Shown here: positions 29,601-41,499 of the stretch, one piece after another | Numbering within the stretch: position 1 is the stretch's first letter | How the letters are laid out: every line of letters starts with the position of its first letter | From: Halisarca cf. caerulea | Lineage: Eukaryota > Porifera > Demospongiae > Chondrillida > Halisarcidae | NCBI GenBank assembly: GCA_963170055.1 | Contig: CAUJGJ010000397.1 | Span: 5,672,501-5,736,500, forward strand | Direction of reading: 5' to 3' | DNA: 64,000 nucleotides | Translations under genes and position numbers: made by a program | The notes under the pieces: model-generated | Databases searched by the model: none | The model's input: only the letters and a program-made list of their open reading frames with translations | What the model was told of the DNA's origin: nothing

Positions 29601-30615
29601 CTGTCATTTTCTAACTTCTCCATGTCACCATTGGCACTTGATATTATGTTCACTAGGTCATCTGAAAGCTCCTCTTGAACAACTTCATGAGTCTCTTTCT
29701 CCAGTTGGTCAATCCTCGTCTGTTTCCTTTGTACAGCCATGCTCAGTGCCCTCACCTTTCTTTTCACCATTAGTAAATGTTGCTTCTTCGCTGGGGTATT
29801 CAGCACACTTTTCAGCAGAGTTTTCAATGCTACAGAGCCTACGAAATCAAGCCACTTTACATAATACTATGTTATATGCAATGGACAATCTGTGCATGGT
29901 CAAGTATATTCTTGATACATGTGTATATAACATTATACTGTTTGCATTTGCTGTGTGTATGAAGTTAATGGTTCACCTGTCTGTCTTTTGTCTTGGCGAT
30001 TCTTTTTCACTATCAAGGATTTTCTGTATACTGCACACACTTCACATCTGCCTGGTTTCTTCACTAGAATCTCACACGAGATGTGACGAACAGTCCCATC
30101 TTGGACCTCAGCTATAAGCTGTCTCTTTAGATTGGTAAACATGCCATTTTTGTCTGCTAAGTTTGTATATTCAGCATTGCCTGGGCACTGATTGAAACCA
30201 TCTACAATTTGAACTATTCTTTTCAGTGAAGTTTTCTTTGGAAGCTTATCTAGTACACTCAGTGCTGATGTAGTTGTTGAGTTTAGTTGGTTCCCAAAAA
30301 CCTCAACAAGCACTTGTCCATCTAATCCCTTGGTTACAGTGTGTGTCAGCTTGTGTGTTGGCCCATGGCCAGGTGATGTTTCTGTTGTGTTGACAATTTT
30401 ATGGTACTTCACCTTGCCAGCCACCATCTGTTCTACCCACAGTTCAGTCAGTTCTAGATTTGTCTGAAGTATATGAACAGATTTAAGTTACTATCTATAA
30501 TAAATTTACTGAATTACATAATATAATCTACACTGACTATCCTTACCTTTTTCCATTTAGGTATTCTTCCTAGTATGGAAGAACGGGGGGCTCTCTTCCT
30601 TTTCTGTTGCTCCAT
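26627..30615 (-). pseudogene. P-element-type transposase, multi-exon
   Basis: Exons (descending) about 30615-30547, 30463-29977, 29838-29573, 29471-29294, 29207-28618, 28536-28387, 28279-28075, 27121-27000 and 26930-26627. Family blocks: RCEVCAVYRKSL, a coiled coil (RIDQLEKETHEVV), GMRWHPMMIKWCLYL, LPSTRTLRDYTHW, VLVLDEMKIKEYLVYNKHTG, VAITADGASQNRKFF, FFSDVPHLMKTIRNCF and the C-terminal LLTERFCQDPLKSYFGDQRS. These match P/THAP9 transposases, with acidic candidates in VLDEMK, TADGAS and SDVPH. Lesions: a 1-nt frameshift near 28910 and a stop just after WKWNDW (28075). No THAP zinc finger is seen ahead of the first exon. A TA-flanked element occupies one intron. Confidence 0.82.
27151..27992. 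mobile_element. 842-bp TA-flanked non-autonomous element (Tc1-mariner-like)
   Basis: Perfect 22-bp inverted ends start CAGTACTGATTAAAGATAGG, with TA before (27149-27150) and after (27993-27994). Subterminal motifs CGTGTGACAC and CTCGTGCGAG also recur inverted. Internal short frames on both strands (27588-27795) are not recognised. It lies in an intron of the P-type transposase. Confidence 0.88.
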
Positions 30616-31398
30616 TGACTACAGCTGCAGCAAGTCTGTACTTGTCCACCAGCACGTGAACCTCATTGATATTCATTTATTCCTTTGTTATACTACCACG
30701 TGGCTTGTTATGTAAACAATTGCCTTTGTTGCGGTTAAACGTCAGATTACGTTGCAACAGACGGGCCCTCTCAGTCAAGGAAATGTGCACGTCCTTGGGG
30801 CCTGTATATCTTGTTTTACAACAGTGTCCACAGAAAAAATGGACGATCAAGACCTTGAATGCGCCTTTGCGAGCTGAATGGAAAAAGAACCAAGCGAATC
30901 GAGTGAGAAATAAGGAATTTCCTCTATGCACCTTGGAAGACGTAGAAAAGTGGTGTTTTTGAGGCTTTAAAAGTCTCCTGCGCTCTACGTAGCCCACTAT
31001 TCCACGGTGGAAAGCTCCCAAAACATGTGCAAGAACACTACAATCACACAGAAGAAAAGAAATCGCTGTTCTATAGCACCATTTACGAGCAATTCCTCGC
31101 ACCACTTTGAGGATTGTCCAGTTTTGTAGATTTTCTATTGTTCTGCAACCGTGGCCTGTGGCCGTCTGTGGTTCTAAACCCCCTTTCAACGCATTTGGGC
31201 GGAATTGTTGTTCCAAATAATGCTAGGTACAACGACCTAAGTAATAGAGATGACTTTACAAGGTCGAACACAATAGAGGAACTTTTCGGAACGTTGCGCG
31301 AAGATAACACACATGGTCACAAACCGGGTGACGTCATGCTTTATTTTGTACGAATTATACGCGCAACAACAATGATACTATAGTACGTAATAATAATG
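30616..31398. other. Right subterminal region of giant element, no certain gene
   Basis: Open frames exist on both strands (for example 30666-30962 plus and 30677-31216 minus), but none shows a recognised domain. A THAP zinc finger was looked for and not found. CpG content is higher than nearby sequence, so this may be the promoter/leader of the P-type gene. Confidence 0.3.
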
Positions 31399-31435
31399 AT
31401 TCCAATCCCGGTTACGTATGTATAGAATATCTATG
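31399..31435 (-). repeat. Right terminal inverted repeat of giant element
   Basis: Ends in AATATCTATG at 31435, directly before AATAAAG (31436-31442). See the left copy at 4508. Confidence 0.8.
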
Positions 31436-31442
31436 AATAAAG

Positions 31443-32660
31443 CAAACACTACATGAGAATTTGTCAATAATGCTTGTTGAATATTCAAGTGAAGTTATAC
31501 AATTTATATTAGTTATTATGCATGTGTATAGTACGTATATACATGATTATAATATATCTATAAACTCCTATAGCCAATAAAATAATATACTATATATTAA
31601 TTTATCGAACTATAAAACAGCTGCATGTACATACATAGGATTTGGTATAGGGTTATTGTTTTAGGGTTATAGTTAGGGTTAGGGTTAGCCATATTATACA
31701 GTTATACTGTGTATATACATGCCATGGCTGTGCCCATATATTGTGTTAAATTTAGCCAGCCACTACCTATATGACAATATACTTCAAAAGCACTGCCCAG
31801 CATATTATATATTTATATAATATAACTAGTTGCGAACACAGTTCGGAACCTTGCGCAATGACATGAACTTGACAAGTGAATGCCTGGAATCTACAGATTT
31901 TACACTGAGACTTGCCAGCTGGGGAAAAGACTTGTACACAATAATGCAGGAGTCATATTCAAAACTATATAATACTGAATTCTGATTTGTCTAGATTGTA
32001 CAAATTCTATGTATTAGTTGCAAGTATATAGGGAAGTGGCGTTCTATTTAAATTAAGAGAAAATTTGAATCAATAAGCATATTTAAATTATGTGGACTAT
32101 ACTGCAGTTAGTTTGGAAAACAATAATAAACCTCACCATAATACCTGTAACAATACCTAAAGGGAAATTCCTCATTGAATGAACATGCCTATAAGAATCT
32201 GAAGTTGAGCAATGGATTGCATTTGAAATAAAATGGCGGTACCAGATTTATCTCAAGAATTCTCTCATTAAGGTAAGTAACATAGGAAAGTCCCGTATGT
32301 ATTTGCATTTACTATATTCAATCAATGACAAAATGTATTTGAAATGACTAAAATAGGAGAAATACGTCGCTAACACGCGTACGATGGTTTAATGTCAGTC
32401 ACACCGGCTCTATACTTTGAAATAATTAATCAGACAAGTACCATGAACAATACAAAAATAATATTCCAGTCATGTTTCATTTAACAGCAAATCAGTAAAA
32501 CAGCCATATAGCAGAATACAATATCATACAACTGATACAGTACTATTTTATCAAAGTATATAGTAAAATAAAAAGATACACTGAGGTCAGTGGTACATCA
32601 AACAGAATACACTAGTTCAATGATGAAAACTCAAATGAAACGCAATATAGAGCTGGGGAC
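31443..32660. other. AT-rich intergenic sequence with telomere-like island
   Basis: No gene is visible. At about 31657-31690 there are three to four imperfect GGGTTA-type units (TTTAGGGTTATAGTTAGGGT). A second such island lies at 34165-34216. The remainder is AT-rich without clear repeats. Confidence 0.7.
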
Positions 32661-33775
32661 TTACTGTCGATAAACTCCTGTGAGTGTGCTTCCCCGATGG
32701 GTAACGCAAAATGGTGATGCCATGAGTATGTCTTCCTGGGTAATTGCATCTGGAGGTAGTTGTGTTATAGATGCTAGCTGAGCACCACTTGCATATAGAG
32801 TAAGGTTCGGTGGCACTCCTTCACCCTTCAAAACAATCTTGGCACTGAGAGTCATAGATGCAGAATCTCTTCGCTGCATCATGTTGCAGATGTCACATTT
32901 TGCAAGGTTGGGGTTTATCCTGTGAGGCTGTAGTTTGCCTTTGCAGTGTTTGTAAAGACACTTTTCGGTTCTGGTGAAGAGTGGAATACCAGCCACAACA
33001 ACACTTTGGTATTCTGTGATACCCTCTGGATCTTCTTCTGATTCAAAAAGTACTTGTCCTATGTCTTGAATTTCAGTGGCTGAAGAGTCGGTTGCAAATG
33101 TCAGGTACTTTTCTTCATAGTACTCGCTCACAGAAATGTTTTTCAGTTCATATGATGTGGCTTCGTCCAAAGTGTTGATATCTTCTTCCCATAGTTGCAG
33201 TGTGGCCTGACCAGTTTCATCTGCTATTTTGAGCTTTTGAATGTGTCATATTACGTCTTGGCCAATTGACAATTGAGGACCCTTTTTGATAACTTTCACT
33301 CTTACATGAAATTTCTGGTATTTCTGTAGACTGGGGAGATCTTCCAAGTTTGCTTTAACTGGCTGCATGTTGAATTCATTGGCTTTGACGTCAAATTGAG
33401 TAGCTGATTTCTGGACCACTGTTCTTCCTTCATTCAAGAAAAGTTGAATTTGCTGATCCCGCTTGTTCTTGTACACATTGCAGTTCCTGAGAAGAATTGG
33501 TTCCCGCTTCTGGTGGAGATTTGTGAGGTCAGCATGGAATCGCTCTGAGAAGCCAACAAATCGAAGGGTTTGTTGGCCATCTGATACTTTTCCTTCAAAT
33601 AGATTCTGTTGTCTGTACCTCTCTGTTTCTTTATGTCTGATAGTTGGACAATCATGCCTTCTATATGTGCATACCCTTTGAGTTCCTCTGATAACACTTT
33701 GCTGGGGGAGATAGCTTCATCTTGCGGCGGGCGCTTCTTGGGAGTTCCTGACATTGTCAAACTCCTCTCTGCCAT
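32661..33775 (-). pseudogene. RPA-like OB-fold protein of a Helitron
   Basis: A minus-strand frame starts at the ATG at 33775 (MAERSLTMS), shifts near 33590, meets TGA at 33248-33246 and ends at 32661. Recognisable parts are an OB-fold region (EFNMQPVKANLEDLPSL, KFHVRVKVIKKGPQ), ADETGQATLQLWEEDI and a C-terminal zinc-binding cluster (CLYKHCKGKL...CDIC). This layout resembles replication protein A subunits carried by Helitrons as ssDNA-binding partners. It sits just downstream of the Rep/helicase gene on the same strand. Confidence 0.7.
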
Positions 33776-34529
33776 TTCACTATATATAGCTTACTAATAA
33801 CTGACTTGGAACAATTTTAGTAGCCTGCACTGCTGAATTTATAGAGGCCCGCATGATCATGTGGCAATTTTAATCTGACTTCCTTTTCCTATGTTTCCAT
33901 CATGCAGATATATGTACTTGCTAATATAGCTATAATATCATGTGTATAAAATGTATATATTAAATCTGACTTGTTTCCTGTTACAGTATTTGAGTGTGTA
34001 TTGTCAAATGCATGATTGATTTGTATTTCTTGTTCCTGCACGTGCATCATTTACATGTACAGAATTGCTGAGATTGTGCATGTGTCTGTCATGTGACATT
34101 GCATCATCCTATTCAGTGCATATTCTGCATGATTTCTATAAGTGTTATTTTTGGGTGTATGTCTTGGGATTAAGGTTAGGGTTAAGGTTAGAGTAGGGTT
34201 AGGGTTAGATTGGATTGATTTTTCTGTACTTCTTTGACTTCCAATAAATTTTTCTCTCTCTTCCTAATTGTTAAAATTTAGTCCTTTGTTTTTTTTTCTA
34301 TCAGTAGTCATGTTTTTCCATCAGTAGACACTTGCCTTATCTATCTTACTCCATTTTGTCTGAAAATAAATTTATAATGACAATGCCTGCATGTGTTGTC
34401 ATCTTCAAGTTGCCATCATTTTTTCAAATTTGTTACAGTTACACATTTGCATATGTACATGCATATATATTGATGCATGCACATGACTGTATGGTATACT
34501 GTGTATGCATTGCATCATTAAGGCCAGCT
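33776..34529. other. Spacer with telomere-like repeats
   Basis: No gene is seen. Imperfect TTAGGG units cluster at about 34165-34216. The rest is T-rich with CATGCA motifs near 34450-34490. The Helitron 3' end (hairpin plus CTRR) could lie left of the RPA gene, but I could not fix it. Confidence 0.6.
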
Positions 34530-37500
34530 TTAATTATTCTTGTGGTAGTGGACTGTATTCTCAAATAGTTTTTTCAAATGATCTTCCTCTTTAATTCGTG
34601 AAATTGTTTGCTTACTTTTAGAAATAGAGTTTAGTCGTTCATACGTCATTGGTTGAATTATAGCATGATTCAATTGTCTCAATCTTGACAAAGCAATAAA
34701 TGTTAGACCAGCAGTTCTCTCTTTAGCTCCAATGTCAATCACTGCTTTGTTCAGTGTTTGTCCTTGGCTTTTGTGAATTGTCATTGCATAAGATAATCTA
34801 AGGGGCAATTGTCTTCTAGAATGCCTGCGAGTGTCACTCCATTCGAACGTAACTGGTGGTATTGGTACCCATGTTGGATGATTTTCAATGAATGGTGGTC
34901 CTGAATACTTGTTGAATTCTACCAGTACAGATATTGGTAGACTTGGTGGATGTTGGTTGTTTTCGTAAATGATCTCTTGTACAATCCCTGTAGCACCATT
35001 GCAAAGTCCAGTTTCTTGCCATAAATTTGAGGTGAGCATAACTTTTGAATGTTTAGATATATATATAACTGATTCAAGTCCTCCTGCTTCATCTGAGGCT
35101 GTTTCCTTTGCTGAGTGATCAGAATTGATTGCTATGATTTTTACAATTGGATTACCGAGTTTCTGCAAATGTCCGAGGTTATACTCAGCAACACTGAGTT
35201 TGTCAAAGAAAAGATGTGTGGCTTTTTCAAATTCCCTGTAGTTAGGAACTTGTGCTGGTGATCGTGATAATAGCATTTCCCACATTTCTTGTGTGATATT
35301 ACCATTTCTCAGAGCTAATAGAAGTTGTCTAAAATTGCTGGTATTATGATCTAGTTGCAGAATTTGTTTGAGTTGTACAACAGTATCCAATAGTTTGTAT
35401 AATATATATCCATGATCATTTGAATCAGGATTGAGTGTCGTACTTGGGTTGTTGAAAAGTACTTTGTGACCAACTGGAGGAAGCTGTGCAAAATCTCCTT
35501 TTAGAATGATAGATATACCTCCAAATGGTTGGTCATAGTGAGCTGTAGCTTGTCGTAGCCTCTTGTCAATCCATGTAAATGTTCGTTGACCTAGCATTGA
35601 CATTTCATCAATAATGATGTATTGTTTTCCTTTTAGTTTTTCTTGAAGTCTCATTAGTGACAACCCTTCTAATTCTTTTGCACCATGATTTCTGACTGGT
35701 AATTGTAAGAGTGAATGAACAGTAATTCCATTAATGGTAAATGCTGCAATACCATTAGTGGCTGTGAGACAGCAATGGTCCTTTAGTCGTGATGCTATTG
35801 CATGTATCAAATATTACTTTCCAGTACCTGCAGTGCCATATATTATCATTAAAAGTTGCTTTTGTATTCCAGGACCTTGATTAATGGAGATTTGATGGTG
35901 TTTAGTAATTATATCAAATGCCAGACTTTGTTCGTCATTCAATGTGTTTATATCAACGGATGAAGTACTGTAACTTTGAAAAGATTGAGTATGATCATAG
36001 TTCTTCCGAATGGTACTGATCCAGTTTGCACTCTCAGTAATTTGTTCAGGAGTTAGGGATGTGATAGATGTTTCCCAGACAGCATCATCAATGTCTGATT
36101 CATTACCTTTGTTTTCAAATGTGGGGTTCAATTGAGATAACAACATCCATTCTTCCTGATCATCTTGCTGATTGGCCATTGGATCTTCATACTTATCACT
36201 GCTGCTTTGAAATTCAATAAATTCTTGTACACGTTCAAGCTCTTCTTTAAGTTGAGGCAGATATTTTACTGCATTCACACTTGTAATAAACTCATGATAG
36301 ACAGATATGTAGTTTTCATCTGTATCTGGAAGATCATTCCATGCATTGAAAATCTGATTCTGCCAAGGTTTGTGCTTGATAAGTTGATACTTGCAGTACT
36401 GAGCATAGTATTTACCTTTAGGATTGGATGAGTGTGATGGATGTGTGCGTACTATAACTTCATTTTTCCTTTTTTGAGAGTATTGTTATAGATGTAAAAG
36501 TGCGAAGATAATGTGAGTAAATTCATTTGCTGCATTTCAGAATCATTATTCTGAAATCTTTTGGAATAGTAATGAATTATGGATGGTTTAGATGTCAGTT
36601 TTGTTCCTGTTGATGTACGTTCTATTTCTGTAGTCTTAGAATCATCTAAAATCAGTGTTGTGAATGTGAACGTGCAATTGTATAATGATAGTCCCAATAG
36701 CATATGTGAAGTTTCTTGTGCACTAAAATCTCTCTCCCCAATTGATTTGATCATTGCAGAACGCATGGCATTGCAGGGTTGTGAAGTATGTGACAGTTTG
36801 CTTACACATGTTTTGAATATTTGTTTGGCAGTCTGTGATTTAATCTCAGCTTTAGCTGCATATTTTGTCATGTATTGTACACAGTCTTCAATATCAACAA
36901 TTGCTTGTACATCAACATTGGCTCTCCAGAATTGTAATAATGATTTGTTGTGGCTATTGATGAGAGGATCATTTCTCTTTGTCACCACTTTGGCTCGTAT
37001 TCGTTTGTCAGAAAGTTCTTCAAATTCTAAGGTTGTTTGTGCTTGTAGTGGGCGTGGGTAATCGAATCTGCATTTTACTTGACTTTCACCTTTTTTCTTC
37101 CGTAAACAGTAAGCTGCATTACATTTGGTGTGTCTCTCAACAGTATTGACCAGATCAGCATAGTCCTTCTCTTTGTCTGACAACAGCAAGGGATTTTGTA
37201 CACAAGGGTGGCTTTGTGAACTGGGCATACGGCAAGTTTGTGATGGTATAGCAGCATTGAAAGTAGTAGTCAGCCAATTAACATATGTTATAATCATTTC
37301 CTCAGCTTTTTTCCCTTTGTCAATGATTGCATGGTCAGATGGTGTTAACTCTGATGGTGTCTTTTGTTTGAGTTTCCAGGCCAGTGTGGCATGTTTCATT
37401 TGATCGCACAGACCAGGATCACTCTTTAACTTTGCACAGCCATGCGCATGTGTGTGCCCCTAGATTGATATTCAATGCGATCCCAGTGCCATTCTGCATC

Positions 37501-39059
37501 TAGATGCTTGTATAGCCATAGTTTAATACATCTGTGAAACGTTGTGTGAAATATCAATCAGTCAAGTGTGGATTATTGATTACTGCATTAACCTTGTTTG
37601 AGTGAGTTGGGTTTGCAGTATCATGTGGTAGGATTTTTGTGTGTAGTTCCAGCCAGTATGTGTCAGCTGCTGTGACTGTAAAGAAAAATGTGGGCGGACA
37701 TTTTGTTTGAATCAATGCTTTCAATTCCAGGCTTCGTTGGTACCAGTATTGTTTGGTTCCTTGCACTTTACTGACATACTTATGCAATCGAGACATTAAC
37801 TGTTCCGAACTTGACTTGTCGACCATGTTTCTCAACTCGTCCAGTGTGAGTGCTGCATCTTTTGGGTGTTGTTTTAAGTATACATTGGCTTGAGAAAGTA
37901 AGTGGTGTCTTTGTTTCATATTCATTGCCCAGTACATGAATCTGGGATGAGAAGCAAATCGCCATATTGGTTTATTGTCTTCAATGTCAGCATAGCAAAT
38001 CAAGTGTTTGAAAGCTTCTGTCAAGGTTACTGAACGAATTCGAGCTTTGATTGTGGGATCACCTGTACCATATGGAAAGAGTGTATGGAAAGCCATTGTT
38101 GCAATACCTTCTGTAGTAAATTCATTCAAAGGAGCCTGTGACAGCTCAGGCCAAGGTATTGGTTCCGGGTTTTCCGGTAATATTGTGTTACAAATAACTT
38201 CAAGTTATGTGTGTTCTCGATGTGGTAGAGGTATGAATGATGTGTAGTTATGATTGCTAGTTTCAATTGTCTCACAAGTGCTATTGTTGTCCCAATCCAT
38301 GTCTGAATCTGATTCCAATTCTTTGTCATTAGACTGAGTGTTTAAAGTTGCCTCTGGCAAAGACTGACCTGTGTCCGACTCAGTATTCTCTGCTGAATGT
38401 ATAAGCTTCTCTGGTACACCATCTTCAGGAAGTGTGTCGATCATTTTGTAGTCTATAGTGATTGATTTATAAAAAGGATTATGTTGTTTTAACCATTGCA
38501 GTGCTGTTAGAATTTTATGTTTGTGAACTTTGAAGTCTGAATATGTGTCATTTGTGCCTACACGCCTTGGAATCACAATTGGGAGGTTTGAAATATCTTG
38601 TGGCAGTTTGTCCACTAATGATTGGATATCTTGTGATAGATTAAGTATATGCCCCTTGTACCCACGCTGTCCTCCATGCTTCCTATATAATAACATTATT
38701 GGTGAGACTCTTGCTATCAGCATTTCTTCTACTTGTGTTAAACCCTGTAAACATTGTGGTACTTTGCCGGGGTCCATGTTGTTTGCTTTTGAAAATTTCT
38801 TTGGTATATATTTGTCACGTTGACAATGTAAACACTCTTGTACTGTTTGTACAGATCTGTGAAATTCTGCAGTTTTACTTCTAACCGGCCAAACCTCACG
38901 ACAAATACTACATTGTTGTAGATTCCACTTGTACGGATTTGTATGAAATGCTTGCATAGTACAGCAACTATTAATTCCCTCAAAATTAGTTGCATATCCA
39001 GTGACTTCATTGTCACAGTGATCAAATGTAACAGTGGACAGATTGTGAGGATTTTGCAT
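34530..39059 (-). pseudogene. Helitron Rep/PIF1-like helicase, decayed
   Basis: The minus-strand coding track runs from about 39059 to 34530. Order: a DUF6570-like cysteine region (CSICREVWPV, CLHCQRDKY), the Helitron_like_N Rep region (FFFTVTAADTYWLELH, then HAHGCAKL with the HxH motif near 37440), a linker, then a PIF1-type helicase with GTAGTGK (Walker A), YIIIDEMSMLG (Walker B), LKGDFAQLPPVG and MTIHKSQGQTL. Lesions: stop at 38205-38203, TGA and frameshifts at 37556-37430, a frameshift in an A-run near 36470, and TAA at 35816-35814 directly after the Walker A lysine. Helitrons transpose by rolling-circle replication. This copy is dead. Confidence 0.88.
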
Positions 39060-39738
39060 GAATGGAATTGTTTGACTGTGTTGGAATTGAATTGTTTGAA
39101 GTTATTTGAACTGAATTGTTTGAAATTGTTTGAACAGAGTTTGTCATCTTGGTGTATTCTCCAGGTGGACTTTTTGCCTGCAAATAAGAATCAAAGGAAT
39201 TGTATACATAATGATTAAGTATGCACAATACATTGCTATACCATGCAATACTGTAACTGTTGCAATACATCACAGGTATGATATGTATGCATTTCAGCCG
39301 GGTATATATAGCATTTCATGCATATATGCATTTCAAGAAGGAATACGCCAAATTTGTGAATTAATCAATTGTACATTGTGACACTTTTTCTATATAGTCT
39401 AAGTCTTTTGGGTGAAGGTCCTGCTGGGTCAATGACGTGATAATGTTTAGACTTGATGTGTTGTAAGGACAATTAACTATACACATTGGTTATGGTAACC
39501 TGCAGAGTCAATTATCTGACTGTAGCTGAGTCTCAACATTAAAACTGCAGTTACAGTCTTAATATATGACAGTGTACTGTCAATTACACACAATATTTAA
39601 TGATTCAGGGAGAGAGCATAAATTTTTTGCTGGTACAACATTGTGCAAATGCATGTCATACACTCAATACTTTCATTGCTGTTAGTATCATAGGCTAAAA
39701 TGTGATAATTATATGATACAAAAATATAATTACCTAAC
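39060..39738. other. Spacer upstream of Helitron Rep
   Basis: Contains short imperfect repeats of TCAAACAATTC near 39060-39140, which read as Asn/Ser-rich peptide in the Rep frame, then AT-rich sequence with GCATTTC repeats near 39280-39330. No independent gene. Confidence 0.5.
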
Positions 39739-40062
39739 CTGAATGCGATGGGGTCTTGAATACGAGTGTTCTTGCCAAATGCAATCATGATTCTCTCTCT
39801 TAGCACAAGAAATTTGAATACTTAGCATTTCCAAATCAGTATACCTACGTTTTCTATAGTACACAAGATATTTTGTAGCAATAGGTTTCGAAGGGTATCG
39901 GCAATGTTCGCAATGAAACACAGATTCTGAATTGCGATTTAACAACGCACCAATTGGCACACAGTTCCAGTGATAGTTTCATCCACAATTAATGCATGAC
40001 TTCAACATGTGAAAGGTAAACATGGGCTTTTTACACGTATCACAAAAAGTTGGTCCTGGGTT
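39739..40062 (-). pseudogene. Zinc-finger exon upstream of the Helitron
   Basis: The minus-strand frame has a Cys/His pattern (CDTCKKPM, SCINCG, NYHWNCVPIGALL, FHCEHCRYP) like a PHD/RING-type finger, followed by a basic segment (YYRKRRYTDLEML). The donor is CAG|GTTAGG at 39739. One stop lies between CINCG and NYHWNC. It is on the same strand as the Helitron and could be its first exon or an older host exon. Confidence 0.45.
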
Positions 40063-41097
40063 AGTTTCAACGTCACCACTCAAAATCAACGCAAGTATAC
40101 ACAATACCTTTCTTCTCCTACGGTCGCGTCTGTATCTACATCTAAGTGAAATATTACTGGATTTGATTCATTGGAACCGCAGTGCGCTCATAGTTCCGAC
40201 TGAATACCTTTTGAAAACTTCTTTAACCACAATAGGATAACATTTGTAACAATTTTTGTTGTCGCTGGTTCTGCTTGGGTTGTCCAAGAAGAGAAATATC
40301 TTCGACAAAATGAGGAGCAAGGCAAAACAAACGTAAAGCAGCCATTTTCCTTTAAAATATTGCAGTGAGCATGCGCAATAGACATGCTGTATAGGCTGGT
40401 CTTGAATCCCCACTAGGCGTAGAGGGCGCTGATAAATGGCATAATGGCCTCTCTCTTCTTTCTGCTCCACACTCGGCGTTTGCACGGAAACATGGCCACA
40501 CACACCATCAATAGTTCCAGTTCTTATGGCTGGCAAATGGCTGTCACAATGGCGTAGCTATTCAGTGGCCCGAATCGCAATATCAGATATCCTTCCTTTC
40601 GTTCGAAAGTAATCAAAAATCGCTTAGGATAAATTCAAGATTGTCATTTTTTATGTATTCGAACATGGTGAAAAGGACCAAACGTTGAAGTCTGACATCG
40701 CCTGGTGTTGACCTAAAAAGGGAGGTTTTTCTGCCTTTACCGATCAGTAAGATCGCCCAATGAAGCGATCAACAGCTTAACGTGAAGAATTCCTCTCGGC
40801 GAGTTACTTTTAGATGTAAACATGCGATAAAGCTGTAAAGTCGAGTCGCAATTCGCGTGCAAAGTTTTTAGCTCATTGGCCTAAAGGTGGTAATTTACCC
40901 GCCGAATGTGTGGGCAACCTCGAATGGAGTCCCGTCTGCGACTGAATCAATTAACCTCGCTACCGCTCGGTAAGAATATGTAATTATGTAAGACAACTGC
41001 AATAACATAATATGTACAAGATCAAAGTACTCTTTTGATTTCATACAACAAAAATTATGGATAATAGCAGGTAAGTGCATTGAAGATAAATGAGGGC
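40063..41097. other. No supported feature
   Basis: An ORF on the minus strand (40168-40536) has a hydrophobic stretch but no family features. The remainder to 41097 has no repeats or domains that I can identify. Confidence 0.5.
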
Positions 41098-41475
41098 TCT
41101 TTATATATGTTGAGTGTGGATGAGTGTTCCTGATGTACGTTGAGTGCGGACCAGTGTTCCTGATGTACGTTGAGTGAGGACAAGTGTCCTGATCTACGTT
41201 GAGTGCGGACCAGTGTTCCTGATGTACGTTGAGTGTGGATAAGTGTTCCTGATGTACGTTGAGTGTGGACCAGTGTTCCTGATGTACGCTGAGTGTGGAC
41301 CAGTGTTCCTGATGTACGTTGAGTGTAGACGAGTAATCCTGATGTACATTGAGTGTAGACAAGTGTTCCTGATGTACGTTGAGTGCGGACAAGTGTTCCT
41401 GGTGTATGTTGAGTGCGGATGAATGTTCCTGATATATGTTGAGTGCGGACGAGTGTTCCTGATGTACGTTGTGGA
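41098..41475. repeat. 30-bp minisatellite, about 12-13 units
   Basis: The unit is GATGTACGTTGAGTGTGGAC plus AAGTGTTCCT, with a 28-bp variant near 41190. The period is divisible by three, so minus-strand frames read as VHQEHSSTLN repeats. It lies downstream of the CXXC-like exon stop. Confidence 0.92.
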
Positions 41476-41499
41476 TTGACAAGGTGATTTATGAGTGGA

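Noticed and set aside
30660..31216. THAP zinc finger upstream of the P-type transposase
   Set aside because: Cysteines on the minus strand (FFCGHCC) do not fit the C2CH spacing and no conserved THAP residues follow.
31657..31690. True chromosome end
   Set aside because: Only three to four imperfect units, with unique sequence on both sides.
40168..40536. Membrane-protein-like ORF
   Set aside because: A short hydrophobic run only; no family similarity, splice support or conserved context.
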